In this document: positions 46,240 to 56,587 of the stretch, piece after piece | Position numbering within the stretch: the first letter of the stretch is position 1 | Layout of the letters: the number at the start of each line of letters is the position of its first letter | Source: Talpa occidentalis | Taxonomy: Eukaryota > Chordata > Mammalia > Eulipotyphla > Talpidae | Length of the DNA: 64,000 bases | NCBI RefSeq assembly: GCF_014898055.3 | Contig: NW_023604861.1 | Span: 77,574,292 to 77,638,291, forward strand | Reading direction: 5' to 3' | The notes under the pieces: model-generated | Seen by the model: only the letters and a program-made list of their open reading frames with translations | What the model was told of the DNA's origin: nothing | Databases searched by the model: none | Program-made: the position numbers and the translations under genes

Positions 46240-47690
46240 AGACAGTTACTCTCAATTTCTGTGCTTATGTTGCCAAGAACAGGTAGCAATTTGCCAAATG
46301 GTACCAGTTTGAGAAGCTTAGGAAGGCAGATCTTACATTGTTCAATAGTCTAATAAATAGATCTCTTAAAAATGAACTGCTAGAGGAAGGTGGAAATTTT
46401 TTATTACATTCTTTATTACTTAAAGAATATTTAAATACCATGTTTAGTTTTCATTGATGAATCAAAGGAAGTTGGCTTATTTGAAGCAAATATATTTTAA
46501 TTGGTTTTGGTATGAGAAATTGGGACTATATATTCAAAGTCTTAAATATATAGTTAGACAGGGTATATAAATTCTCAGGAAGCAAGCTACTTTTCCTGTC
46601 TAGCAATTTTTATTAATTGATCTAATTAATTAAAAAAATATATGAGAACCCCGATAGTTAACTTAGAGCATGGGTTTTCAAAAATGATGAGCATAAAATT
46701 TCACAGTTCTTGAGACACTGCACCTGCCTAACTCTGAGCCAGGTGCACCTGTCTCCCAAGACAGACTTCCAAAGACAATGCATTTAGTCAGGCTAGGAAG
46801 AAAAAGAATGAGTTTCATGCAAGGACATGTATTTGGAGTTTAATGAGGCACACAGGATTATTATTTATAGCACAATCAACATATGCAATTCATGATGTAA
46901 TTAAATCTTGTCCCCTAAGAGCTCACATGGATCCATGCTGTGATGGCCCAATTATTTTGAGGACTTTTTTTCTCTTCTGTCATAATTTACTCTCTTGTGG
47001 CCAGAAAAAGATTTGAACTACTCTGAGATAAAATTCAAGGCCCTAAAGACTTTTCCCCAAATGAATGTTAGCAGAAACAAAGACTTTACTTAAAAGGCAA
47101 AACAAACTAAAAAATAATCCTCCAGTGGGACATGTGCATGTCGATTTTGGGGTTGTCAACCTCCGTATTTTCATGTTCTTTCATTCAACCCAGGACCTTA
47201 CATTTATATGAAATTCTTTGAAAGAGATTTTAATACTGTACATGATCCTTCCAAACCCACTGGGATGAGGGGTATAGTTATTATGTTGACTTTCTGTGGC
47301 AATCCTAAAAATATTTGGCTTGAATGCCAACTAGTGCAAAGGAGGCATGAACCAATGAGAAGTGACAGTGAACCCCAGAACAGTGCGATCAGAGCCCAGG
47401 AAGAAAACAGGCCCTGCTCATTTGTGAGAGGAGGAAATGGATGGTCAGGGAAAACTGTCCTGCCACCACACAGTGACTATTCTCCTCTGCAAGGCAGTAG
47501 GAGTGTTCCAGGCCACCTGACTTCCGATCTGAATCCTGACCCATCATCACAGTTCTTATTACTTTAAATAATGCTGAAACTTCAAAATGAGCAGAGAAGA
47601 TGATAGAGAAGCTTCCTTTCTGTCATTACAAAGGAAGAAAGGGAGGGAAAGAGGGAAATAGGGAGGTATGAGAGAGAAATTTTGGAGCCA
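46240..47690. other. Intergenic DNA, nothing named
   Basis: AT-rich, no exon or repeat I can identify. A 119-codon frame at 47208-47567 has no recognisable domain, no upstream promoter and no splice context. Confidence 0.45.
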
Positions 47691-47705
47691 CAATCAGCAA
47701 TCTTT

Positions 47706-47975
47706 TTTTTTAAAAGATTTATTTATTTATCCATATAAGAACTGGGGTACAGGCCAGAGGTGTGGGGGGAGGGTGAGAGGATTCAACAGAGACAGAGTGG
47801 GAACAGAACAGGCAGATTGACTGAAATACACTGCTGAGGGGAGCAGCGGGTGAGACAAGAGAGGTCTGCCGTGCCATGTGGGTAGCTCCCTAGCTGGGGA
47901 TCGAACTCATGCTGCAGTGGCTGCAGATAGCTTCATAGTGCTGAGACTTAACCCCTTGCACCACCAGGGAGTCCT
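47706..47975 (-). mobile_element. tRNA-derived SINE
   Basis: Antisense copy; CACAATCAGCAATCTTT (47689-47705) and CACAATCAGCATTCTTT (47976-47992) flank it. Confidence 0.94.
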
Positions 47976-48090
47976 CACAATCAGCATTCTTTATGAAAAC
48001 CGCAAACATAACCTCGTTGTGATCAACGATTTTCAAATATCGATGCTGGTGGGGTTGATTGTAATTGTTCGATATTCTTTGTTTGCTGCC

Positions 48091-48690
48091 AGTTTCTCAA
48101 CAGTGGCACCACTGACAATTGACTTTTTGAACCATGTAATCCTTTCTTGCTGTTCTGCTCATTGTAAGATATTTAGTAGCATCTTGGCCTCTACCTACCA
48201 GATGCCAGTAAGCACTGCCCCTTCAACATGTCACAACCAAAATTGGCTGCCTACTCTGCTGTTCACTCTATCTCTGGTGAATCCTCTTACCCCCTGCACC
48301 TCTGGTCTACACCCCAGTTCTTCTACACAAACATAAATATGAAATCTTTAAAATAAAAAAACAAACAATGAACCCTTGAAAGCTGACCATAGACCTGAGG
48401 CTTCCAGAGTGAAACGGGAGGAGGAGAAGGAAAAGAGGTGCAGTGGGCTATTGTAGACGGCTGCGGGTCCTTTGGTGGTGGAAGAGCTATGGTGATGACA
48501 CCTGAAGGAGAAATCCTATACTGTCGAAATATTGACAAGGATGTAAAATAATGGTACTTTATTAAAAATTAAAATAAAATCCCAGTTGGATGTGAAAAAA
48601 TAAACAATAATGATAGCATAAAATCATAAAACATCATCAAGAACAAAAAACTGGCTTCAGACATTGCCAAACATCTCAGAAATTTCTCCA
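48091..48690 (-). mobile_element. MER20-type hAT element split by an insertion
   Basis: The left part (TTTCTCAACAGTGGCACCAC through TGCTCATTGTAAGATATTTA and CCAGATGCCAGTAAGCAC to CACAACCAAAA at 48242) and the right part (TTCAGACATTGCCAAAC through TTGAGAACCACTGG at 48650-48690) together make a full MER20-like unit ending in the hAT-type TTGAGAACCACTG. Roughly 410 bp of other DNA, starting with a SINE 3' fragment, separates them. Confidence 0.75.
48245..48360 (+). mobile_element. 5'-truncated SINE fragment
   Basis: CTCTATCTCTGGTGAATCCT, then CTCTGGTCTACACCCCAGTT and ATGAAATCTTTAAAATAAAA are the last hundred bases of the local SINE. The 5' two thirds are missing. The following 48361-48640 is unassigned DNA that reads like a retrocopy (no family recognised), ending in AT-rich sequence before the MER20 resumes. 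Confidence 0.7.
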
Positions 48691-49224
48691 ATTGAGAACC
48701 ACTGGTTTAGTTTGTTTGTTCTAAATAAATTTTCAAAGTTATTCCCTTTCCACCTGGAATTTATATAGAGAAGAAAATACACAAGATTCTTTCAATAAAG
48801 GAATGCCATTGTTTGACCCAAATTTTCCCCCATGCCCATTCTCTTACTGAATTTTTAATGTAAGTGGAATTATTAAATCAAACAGGCAGTCAAGAACAGA
48901 TAGCTGTTTCTGAATTGTATGGCTCATAGACTCAATAAAAGGTTTGTGTTCGTCTCTCCATTGTGATAGGAGCATCATACATGTCATATATATTTCTATC
49001 TATATATTGATATATGGCAAATATTTTTCTAACATTTCTAATAATTTCTTATATTTGCTTTGAATTTTAGCATATTTTCTTTCATTTTTTCTTAAGGATA
49101 ATAACTACATTATCATGGGAAGTTGATTTAAATTCTTTTTAACTTGCTCATGCAAAAGTTATTTTCAAGTGCTTTGAGGTAACTGATGAATGCTCCCTAA
49201 CTAAAAAATGGACCCTCAGCTTAG

Positions 49225-49990
49225 TCTACACTGATATTCACAGCAGCATTACTCACAAGAGCCCAAGGTGGGGCCAACCGAAATGTCCATCAACAGATGG
49301 ACAAAATGGAGAAACAAAACTGGCATGTACAGTGAAATGTTATTCCATGTTATTCCTTAAAAGGAAAGGAAATTCTGACACATGCTCTGTATGGATGAAC
49401 TTGAGGACATTATGTTAAGTGAAATAAGCCTGTCACAATAGGACAAATAGGATATACCTACAGTATGTGATTGTATGTATATTATATGAGCTACTTGGAA
49501 TAGTTAAATTTATAGAGACAGAGGGCCTCCCTGGTGGTACAGGGGTTAAATTCTCAGTGCCTTCAAGCTATTGCCAGCCACTGTGGCCTGAGTTTCATCC
49601 CCAGCCAGGGAGCTACACACATGGCCCAGCAGACCTCTCCTATCTCTCCTGCTGCTCCCCTCAGCAGTGTATTTCAGTAAAATCCACCTGTTCTGATCCC
49701 TACTCTGTCTCTGGTGAATCCTGTCACCCCCTGTGCCTCTGGCCTATACCCCAGTTCTTGTATGCATAAATAAAGAAATATTTTTTAAAGAATTATAGAG
49801 ACAGAATCTAGAATGAGAATTACCAGGGTCCGGAGGGAATGGGAAGTGGTGTGTTTTGTTTAATGGGTACAGGGTTTCTGTTTGGGATGTAAAAAAGTTC
49901 TGAAGATGGATAGTGGTAATGATTTGCACAACAGTGTGAACATACTTAATGCCATTAAGTTTGGCACTAAAAATGATAAAATAGCAACTT
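49225..49990 (+). mobile_element. Old L1 3' fragment with nested SINE
   Basis: CAGCAGCATTACTCACAAGA, AATGTCCATCAACAGATGG and GTTAAGTGAAATAAGCCTGT are the ORF2 end of an ancient L1. 49793-49960 (ATTACCAGGGTCCGGAGGGA and AATGATTTGCACAACAGTGT) is its 3'UTR. It is highly diverged and non-coding. Confidence 0.82.
49523..49792 (+). mobile_element. tRNA-derived SINE in old L1
   Basis: Sense copy with 13-bp target duplication TTATAGAGACAGA (49510-49522, 49793-49805). Confidence 0.95.
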
Positions 49991-50049
49991 ATGTGTATTT
50001 AATCACAACAGAAAAAAAAATAGCAACTTATGTGTATTTAATCACAACA
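49977..50049 (+). repeat. 40-bp tandem duplication
   Basis: The unit AATAGCAACTTATGTGTATT plus TAATCACAACA is present twice in a row, separated by an A-rich linker. Confidence 0.92.
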
Positions 50050-50631
50050 AACTGTGATACTGAGCAATATATAAATACTTCAGGTACGTATAAAATATGC
50101 AACTGTAATACCTCATTCACAAAATCCCACTTCTCTGGAGAATAGGGTATGGTATCAATGTGAAATTTAGGAACATGTCCTCTTCCTGGGGATTTGGCCA
50201 AATGTGTTTCCAGATGTCCTGTTGGACTGCATTGCAATAAAGTCAACCATTTCAATCATCCCTAAAATCCAATAGCTGAAACAAGGCAATCCCATAGGAA
50301 CTCACTGAACTTTTTAAGACAATTCAGAAAAAGGAACTAGCCCTTCCTATTCTTTTTTCTAAATCACAACCTTGGGTTAAGCTCATTAGCCTCAAAAACA
50401 ATCCAGATCATTAAGATTTGATAATAAATATTGTTTCTCTCATCCACTGGGAAAGCAACATGGAAGTAACACACCATTTTTGTTTTTATTGTACAAATCC
50501 CTGTTAATAAATATTTGACACTATGTCTATGGAATTGATTTGTAACATCAGTAATAGAAAAACTTCACTGTCTTCATTAGAGCACATGGTATACAAAATT
50601 GTACTTTATACCCTTTATTAAATTAAAACTG

Positions 50632-50898
50632 AGGGCCTCCATGGTGACACAACTGGTTAAGTCTCAGCTCTATGAAGCTATCTGTAGCCCCTGCAGCATG
50701 AGCTCGATCCCAGGCCAGGGAGCTGACCCACATGGCCTGGCGGACCTCTCCTGTCTCACCCGCTGCTCCTCTCAGCAGTGTATTTCAGTCAGTCTGCCTA
50801 TTCTGCTCCCCACGCTGTATCCGGTGAATCCCCCTGTGCCTCTGGCCTGTACCCCAGTTCTTGTACCCATAAATAAATAAATATTTTAAAAAAAAAAT
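50632..50898 (+). mobile_element. tRNA-derived SINE
   Basis: Sense copy; AAATTAAAACTG (50620-50631) recurs as AAATTAAAAACT after the tail. Confidence 0.92.
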
Positions 50899-51624
50899 AA
50901 ATTAAAAACTAGCAAAGAGAATTGTCATATGTGAGGTGAAGTGCAATTGTTTTCTAAACATGTTATATGGTATATATTGTCCAGTGACAGCCTGTGTAGT
51001 TACCCCACTTCCACCACCAATCCTACATGAGCATCAGTGAGCACATATGCACTAGATGTAAGGAACTTTCATTTTGTAGCAGAGAATGTGGAGAAGTCTG
51101 GGGAATTGGAGAAGTTGAGGATAAGGGAGTGGAGCATGGAAGGCGATCAAAGGGGTTTCGATAACCTGTTCCCTAGGCTGGATTTGACTCACTAGTGAGA
51201 GAAAGTTAGAGGCAGAAGTTGATGGAACCATTCAGGAATGCCTTTGAGAGACCTTTCAATAACAGGAAAGGAAAAGGCGGAGGCCTTTTCCTCCCACTTC
51301 TGCTTGAAGCTCTCCCTCCTCCACTGTTTATGGGCTCTGAGAAGTTAAACTGTCAGGAGTGCCCAGAAGCCACTTGGGCATGGGAATCAGAGAATGCCAC
51401 CATGAGGCTACAGATAGCAGATGTGAACAAGTTTCCAAATGTGGAGAAGATGAGAGGGGTGGGTCAAGGTGGACCACCAGATCTTTCTTTGCTCCCAACA
51501 GTAATGAAGTCAGGGGGTGTATAAGGAAATGCAGATAGGAATCTCTTTTTCATATTATTTAAAGAATTTTATTTCTATAGAAACATTTTTTCTATATATT
51601 TAACTTATTTAATTTATATTTCTT

Positions 51625-51790
51625 ATAAATGTACTTTTTCCAGTTTTATTGAGAAATAATTTTGAGATACAGCACTGGGTAAGTTTGGGATGTACTGCTT
51701 GATGGTTTGACTAGCAAATATTGTGAAATGATTATAAAAATAGGTCAGCTAACATCCATCTTTTTGTATAGATACAGTAAAAAGAAAGTC
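51625..51790 (+). mobile_element. Old L1-type fragment
   Basis: TTTTATTGAGAAATAATTTT, TGATGGTTTGACTAGC and TGTGAAATGATTATAAAAAT, GTCAGCTAACATCCATC match a block common in ancient L1M/HAL1 elements. It is short and diverged. Confidence 0.5.
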
Positions 51791-51849
51791 TTCTTACTAG
51801 TAGAGCAATTCATAAACATCAGTAAATATTGAATCACACATAGATTTTA

Positions 51850-52030
51850 TTTAACCCCTATAATTATCATGTGTGGGTGATATTATTGGTCTTTCCATTT
51901 TACAAATGAAGAAATTGAGGCTCAGAGAGGTTAAGTAGTTTTCCTGAAGTCACCTGTCTCCCAACAAACAGAGATGGAACTAAATCCATGCATTTTTGAC
52001 TCTAAAACCTATATTCTGAACAACTGTACT
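51850..52030 (+). repeat. MIR fragment
   Basis: CCATTTTACAAATGAAGAAA, TTGAGGCTCAGAGAGGTTAA and GTAGTTTTCCTGAAGTCACC are an excellent match to the MIR core. Confidence 0.85.
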
Positions 52031-52034
52031 TCAC

Positions 52035-53040
52035 AATGAAGGTTGTAATACTACCCAACATGATCTACAGGTTCAGTGTAATTCTTATCAAAATATCAAC
52101 AGCTTTTTTACAGAAATGAAAAAGGTAATATTAAGATTTGCAAGGGAGCTGCACTCTTTTGGGGGAGGGGAGGAATTGCATCTTAAAAAAGAAAACAGAA
52201 AGCCAAAAGATTCATGCTTCCTGATCTCAAAACTTTCCACAAAACCACAATAATCAAGACAGTCTGCTATTGCACAAGGGTGTCAAGAGCATTCAATGAA
52301 AGAAAGAATAATCTCTTTAACAAATGGTACTGGGACAACTGGATGGTCACATGCAAAAGAAGTTATGTCCCTCCCTTACAGCATATTTACTTATTTTTTT
52401 CCAAAGAGAAAGAGAGAGAGAAAAAGACATGGCAACCATGCGCTAGCAGCCAAATATAAGAAAATAGTTTGGCATGATTTTTTTTCCTTTGTAAAAAGAC
52501 AATCTAAACTACCACTAAAAAGTACATTCTTCATAAAGATACCACTCAATTTTCAAGAAACTAACACATGGTTAGTTCTCTACTTAATGACTAGAGGAGG
52601 TATGAAGGTAAAAAATGGAAAATAAATAAGACAATGGTTCCCCTTCTAGAAGAAGACCATGGGATGCTGATGGGCAGCATCTGGCATGTGCTGTGTACCA
52701 CGAGCTCAAATTGGGTCAAAGATGTAAAGAAAAAAAGCTGAAAGTACAAACTTTTTGAGGAAAACAGAAAACTCTATATGACCTTGGATTAGGCAATGGT
52801 TTCTTAGATTTGACACCAAAAACATATGCTACAAAGAAAAAAATAAACCGGACTTCATCAAAACTGGAAAAATTTTGTGTATTAAAAAACACTATCAGGA
52901 AAGTGAAAGGCAATCTATGGAATAGAAGAAAATATTTGCAAGTCATATATCTGATATGGTCTTTGCATCTTTATTATTTTAATAATGCAATGAAGAAAGA
53001 CAAACAATTCAATCAAATAAGAGGAGATACATGAGGATTG
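52035..53040 (+). mobile_element. Old L1 ORF2 fragment
   Basis: In broken frames the plus strand shows the L1 ORF2 blocks KVVILPNMIYRFSVILIKIS, SLTNGTGTTGWSH (shadow of LFNKWYWDNWMVTCKR) and ATKKKINRTSSKLEKFCVL, in the right order. These lie in the region after the reverse transcriptase. Many stops show that it is ancient. The tail 53040-53290, A-rich, is probably not L1. Confidence 0.82.
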
Positions 53041-53289
53041 AAAGACATCAGAAAGAAACTTCTAAGATCAAAGATGTGAACCAAGACAAGTTAAAAGAGA
53101 AAAGAAAAGGAGGAAACAGGAATAATGCAGTGAGAAGGCAAACAATATGCATGAAACAAGAACAGAATGCTACTGGGAAAAAGAAAAGGTTCAGAAAGTG
53201 GTGCTGGAAATTAAAAATTAAAAGGTGAAAATGAAAAACTAGATAGAAGGTTTGGAAAATAAGGCATAGTGTCAAAATTGTCACTTAAA

Positions 53290-54850
53290 CCCAAATTAGC
53301 CTGACTCCAAAGATCATGAAATGAAAGAAAGATATCTTACATTTGTCAACAGTATCTAAACTGAATTATGAACTTGTATCATATTGTGATGGATTGCAAG
53401 TCATCTAATATTGCAATATTTATTAGCATCAATGTGAGTCCATAGTTGTTTTTGAAATCATCAGTAGAACTAAAAGAAACCTGCTTTCATTGTCCTGGAA
53501 ATACAAAAAATAACAATAATTTCTGGTTTCAATATCTCTACTTAACGAAATCATCTTGAGTCAATTGTGAATTATGGGATGCCATTCATACAAATTGCTA
53601 GTGGCTAAAACTCAGGAATATATATAAGCTTTGTTGTCATTATTTTGGCTTTGGAAATCTCTTTTTGGAAAAAGTATAAGAAAGGAATGATTTACTTTTA
53701 TGGAATTTTGGAGAGAGGAGGAACCCTAAATACCATTGAGCCTTGCTTTTTCATCTCAAATATGTGAAAAACTAAGCCAGTTATTGGCTGAGTTGAGACT
53801 GGAACTCAAATATGTTAGCACAAGTCCACTGTGATTTCTGCTCTGCAGAACTGGTAGCAGTAGAAATAGCAACAGCACCAATGCCCACATATAATTCCTT
53901 CGAAATCAGGAAACAGTAACTGGGTCATCTGCTTCAACCACAAAGTAAAATGAAAATGAGAACAGAAGCATATGACTTTGTCTCCAAACTGTAGTGCTGA
54001 TGGAAAAGAAAAGCTCGAATCTTCTAACTTAACTTTTCCTACATGACATGAATAAAAATCAACAAATATTATTGAATATTCACAAAATACTTACCATTGA
54101 AAAAGTTTTGGACTATAAAGTGAAACACAAACAGAATTGCTATATGTAAGTGGATTGTACACCATTAAACACCACCATAGTAGCACCCTCTCTCTCTTTC
54201 TAGATTATTCAGGATGGAACTCAAACCAGTGACAGAGGTTCTCTGAATCTAGAGACAGTTTTTAGATCCTTTGCCCAGTAACATATTTAGACCATTAACA
54301 TTTAGTGATATGTCAGGGCTTACATCTGTCTTTTTAGTTTTTGTTTTCTGTTTCTTTCCTTTGAAGAAATACATTAGAAAGCTTTCCAAGGCATTGGCTT
54401 AGAGTTTCCCAGAATCATATGGTTAAGAAGGTAGCAATCCAGCATATCCTTCAGGATGGGGTCCATTTCTCTTGCTAAAGAGTTAGTTGGAATGAGGAGA
54501 CTGAGAATTGAAAAACAAGTTATTTTTCATGTCCTCTGTAAGTTTGGCAAGGGGTGGGGTGGGTCAGGGAGAACTATTGGCTTCAATTTATTACATGGCT
54601 AAGTAGTCACCAGTGCTTTAGATGAAGCTGAGACTAAGAAGTCCCACTTCATTATCCTACAATTTTTATTTCCGTGTCTCTCTCCCTGTCTAGACCTCTA
54701 GACCATGAACAATATATGGGCAAGATCCACATGTTACTCATTTTCATGAATAAACTGCTAATGCTCAAAACATGTTGATGCCTTGTTTACTAATAGCTAA
54801 CCCAAAGAGATCAAACATTTTTTAATGTTTTATTTTAAAATAATGCTAAC
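53290..54850. other. Intergenic DNA, nothing named
   Basis: AT-rich sequence between an old L1 and the large L1. I see no gene, RNA or clear repeat; 53750-53820 may be a very diverged MIR. Confidence 0.4.
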
Positions 54851-54852
54851 AG

Positions 54853-55490
54853 AGTAAAGACTGCTTGAAACCAGCAGAAGGCTCCCTGAGGAGCCAGAGG
54901 TGAGCTGGGAAGTTCATCCACGCCAGGCCTCTTCTGGCCTGAAGTCCAAGACCAGAGGGGGAGCGGGAAACCTCCCCCGGGGCAGACCGGGCGTGCAGGG
55001 AGTGCGTTCCACATTGCCATTTTAGAACAGGGAAATTTCTACAGTAAAGACTGCTTGAAACGGCAGAAGGCTCCCGGAGGAGCCAGAGGGGAGCTGGGAA
55101 GTTCGCCCACGCCAGGCCCCTTCTGGCCTGCAGTCCAAGCCCAGAGGGGGAGCGGGAACCCACCGCTGGGACATACTGGGCGTGCAGGGAGTGCGTCCCT
55201 GCATCGCCACTTTAGAACAGGGACATTTCTTCAGTAAAGACTGCTTGAAACTGCAGAAGGCTCCTGGAGGAGCCAGAGGTGAACTGGGAAGTTCGCCCAC
55301 GCCAGGCCCCTTCTGGCCTGCAGTCCAAGCCCAGAGGGGGAGCGGGAACCCACTGCCGGGGCAGACCGGGCACGCAGAGGAGTGCGAACCCACATCGCCT
55401 ATTTAGAACAGGGAACTTTCTTCAGTAAAGCCTGCTTGAAGCCGGCAGATGGCTCCTGGAAGAGCCAGAGGTGAGATGGGAAGTTCGCCC
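54853..55490 (+). repeat. Tandem 190-bp monomers at the L1 5' end
   Basis: The phrase AGTAAAGACTGCTTGAAA (or AGTAAAGCCTGC) starts at 54853, 55043, 55233 and 55424, giving three full units of 190-191 bp and a partial fourth that runs into ORF1. Each unit holds AGGAGCCAGAGGTGA, GCCAGGCCCCTTCTGGCCTG and a CCATTTTAGAACAGGG end. The units are GC-rich and CpG-containing, unlike the surrounding DNA. Tandem promoter monomers at L1 5' ends are well known in mouse and rat; here they are probably the L1 promoter. Confidence 0.92.
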
Positions 55491-55493
55491 AAG

Positions 55494-56430
55494 ATGCCAG
55501 CCAGTCCCAGCAACACAGTGTCCCAATGCATACGGCAAATTAGAAAACAGAGAGTAGGGAGTAGAAAAACCACACACAACCCAGCAACTCCTCAGGAAAA
55601 AAGCACACCACAAAAAGAAAACCACCCCCCAGATTGTAACAACAGTAACTTGGAAGAACTTCTGAGCCTTCCAGAAAGAGAATTTAAAACTGCCATGATT
55701 AAAAAACTGACAGAAGTCAAAAAGGAAAACAATGATAAGGGAAAAATAATCAACAATCAGAAGAATGAAATTGAGTCCCTAAAGAAGGAAGTAAAAGAAA
55801 TGCAGGAGATCAAAGAATTAATGGAGGTGCTAAAGAACTCTGGGAAAAGCAATGAAAGCAGAATAGATGAAATGGAAGAACGAATAAGCATTCTTGAAGA
55901 CACAGAAATAAAAAGAACTAAAACAGAAAAGGAAAGAGAAGTACGAAGGAAAAAGACCAAAGAAAGACTTCAGGAACTATCTGACTCCATGAGGAAAGGA
56001 AATATAAGTTATAGGAATACCAGAAGGAGAGGAGAGAGATGTAGGAACAGAGAAAATATTCAAGGAGATAATTGAAGAGAACTTCCCAAACGTGTAGAAG
56101 GAGCTGAAAATTGATATACAAGAAGCAAGAAGAACAGCAAACTTCCACGATGAAAGGAAAAATACAGCAAGACACATAATAGTAAAGCTCCCAAGAATCC
56201 AGGACAAGGAAAAAATAATGAAGCTGACAAGAGGGAAGAAACAGATAACATTCAAAGGAAAGCCAATCAGGCTGACATCAGACTTCTCCGAAGAAACACT
56301 ATGGGCAAGGAGAGAGTGGAGGGACATAGTCAACAGACTCCAAGAAAACAGATGCCAACCAAGAATACTCTATCCCGCAAAGCTCTCCTTCCTCTATGAA
56401 GAAAGAATAAGGACCTTCCCAGACAAATAG
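55494..56430 (+). pseudogene. L1 ORF1 (RNA-binding protein), frameshifted
   Basis: The start ATG at 55494 begins MPASPSNTVSQ, followed by a basic linker and a long coiled coil (about residues 60-170, rich in K/E/N with heptad leucines: LPEREFKTAMIKKLTEVKKE and on). Around 56005 the frame shifts; the RRM-like and C-terminal parts continue in other frames with a stop near 56095. The last block contains KLTRGKKQITFKGKPIRL, the ARREWRDIVN motif and QPRILYPAKLSF, typical of the ORF1p C-terminal domain, ending at TAG 56428-56430. ORF1p forms trimers on L1 RNA. This copy is broken. Confidence 0.9.
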
Positions 56431-56587
56431 AAACTCTGGAAATTCATTACGACTAAACCCCCTCTCCAAAAAATACTACAAGGAGTCCTAAAGCTAGAAC
56501 CTCAGAGGGACAAATAACAAAGAAAGGAGGCCAAAAAAAAAGTTATTAAAAGAATAAATAAATAAAATCAAAGGAAAGACAAACAGA

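Noticed and set aside
47208..47567. 119-codon plus-strand frame
   Set aside because: No family resemblance and no transcription signals; treated as chance.
49977..50049. Possible CRISPR-like or regulatory repeat array
   Set aside because: Only two direct copies with an A-rich linker, in an old L1 tail of a mammalian genome; a simple tandem duplication explains it.
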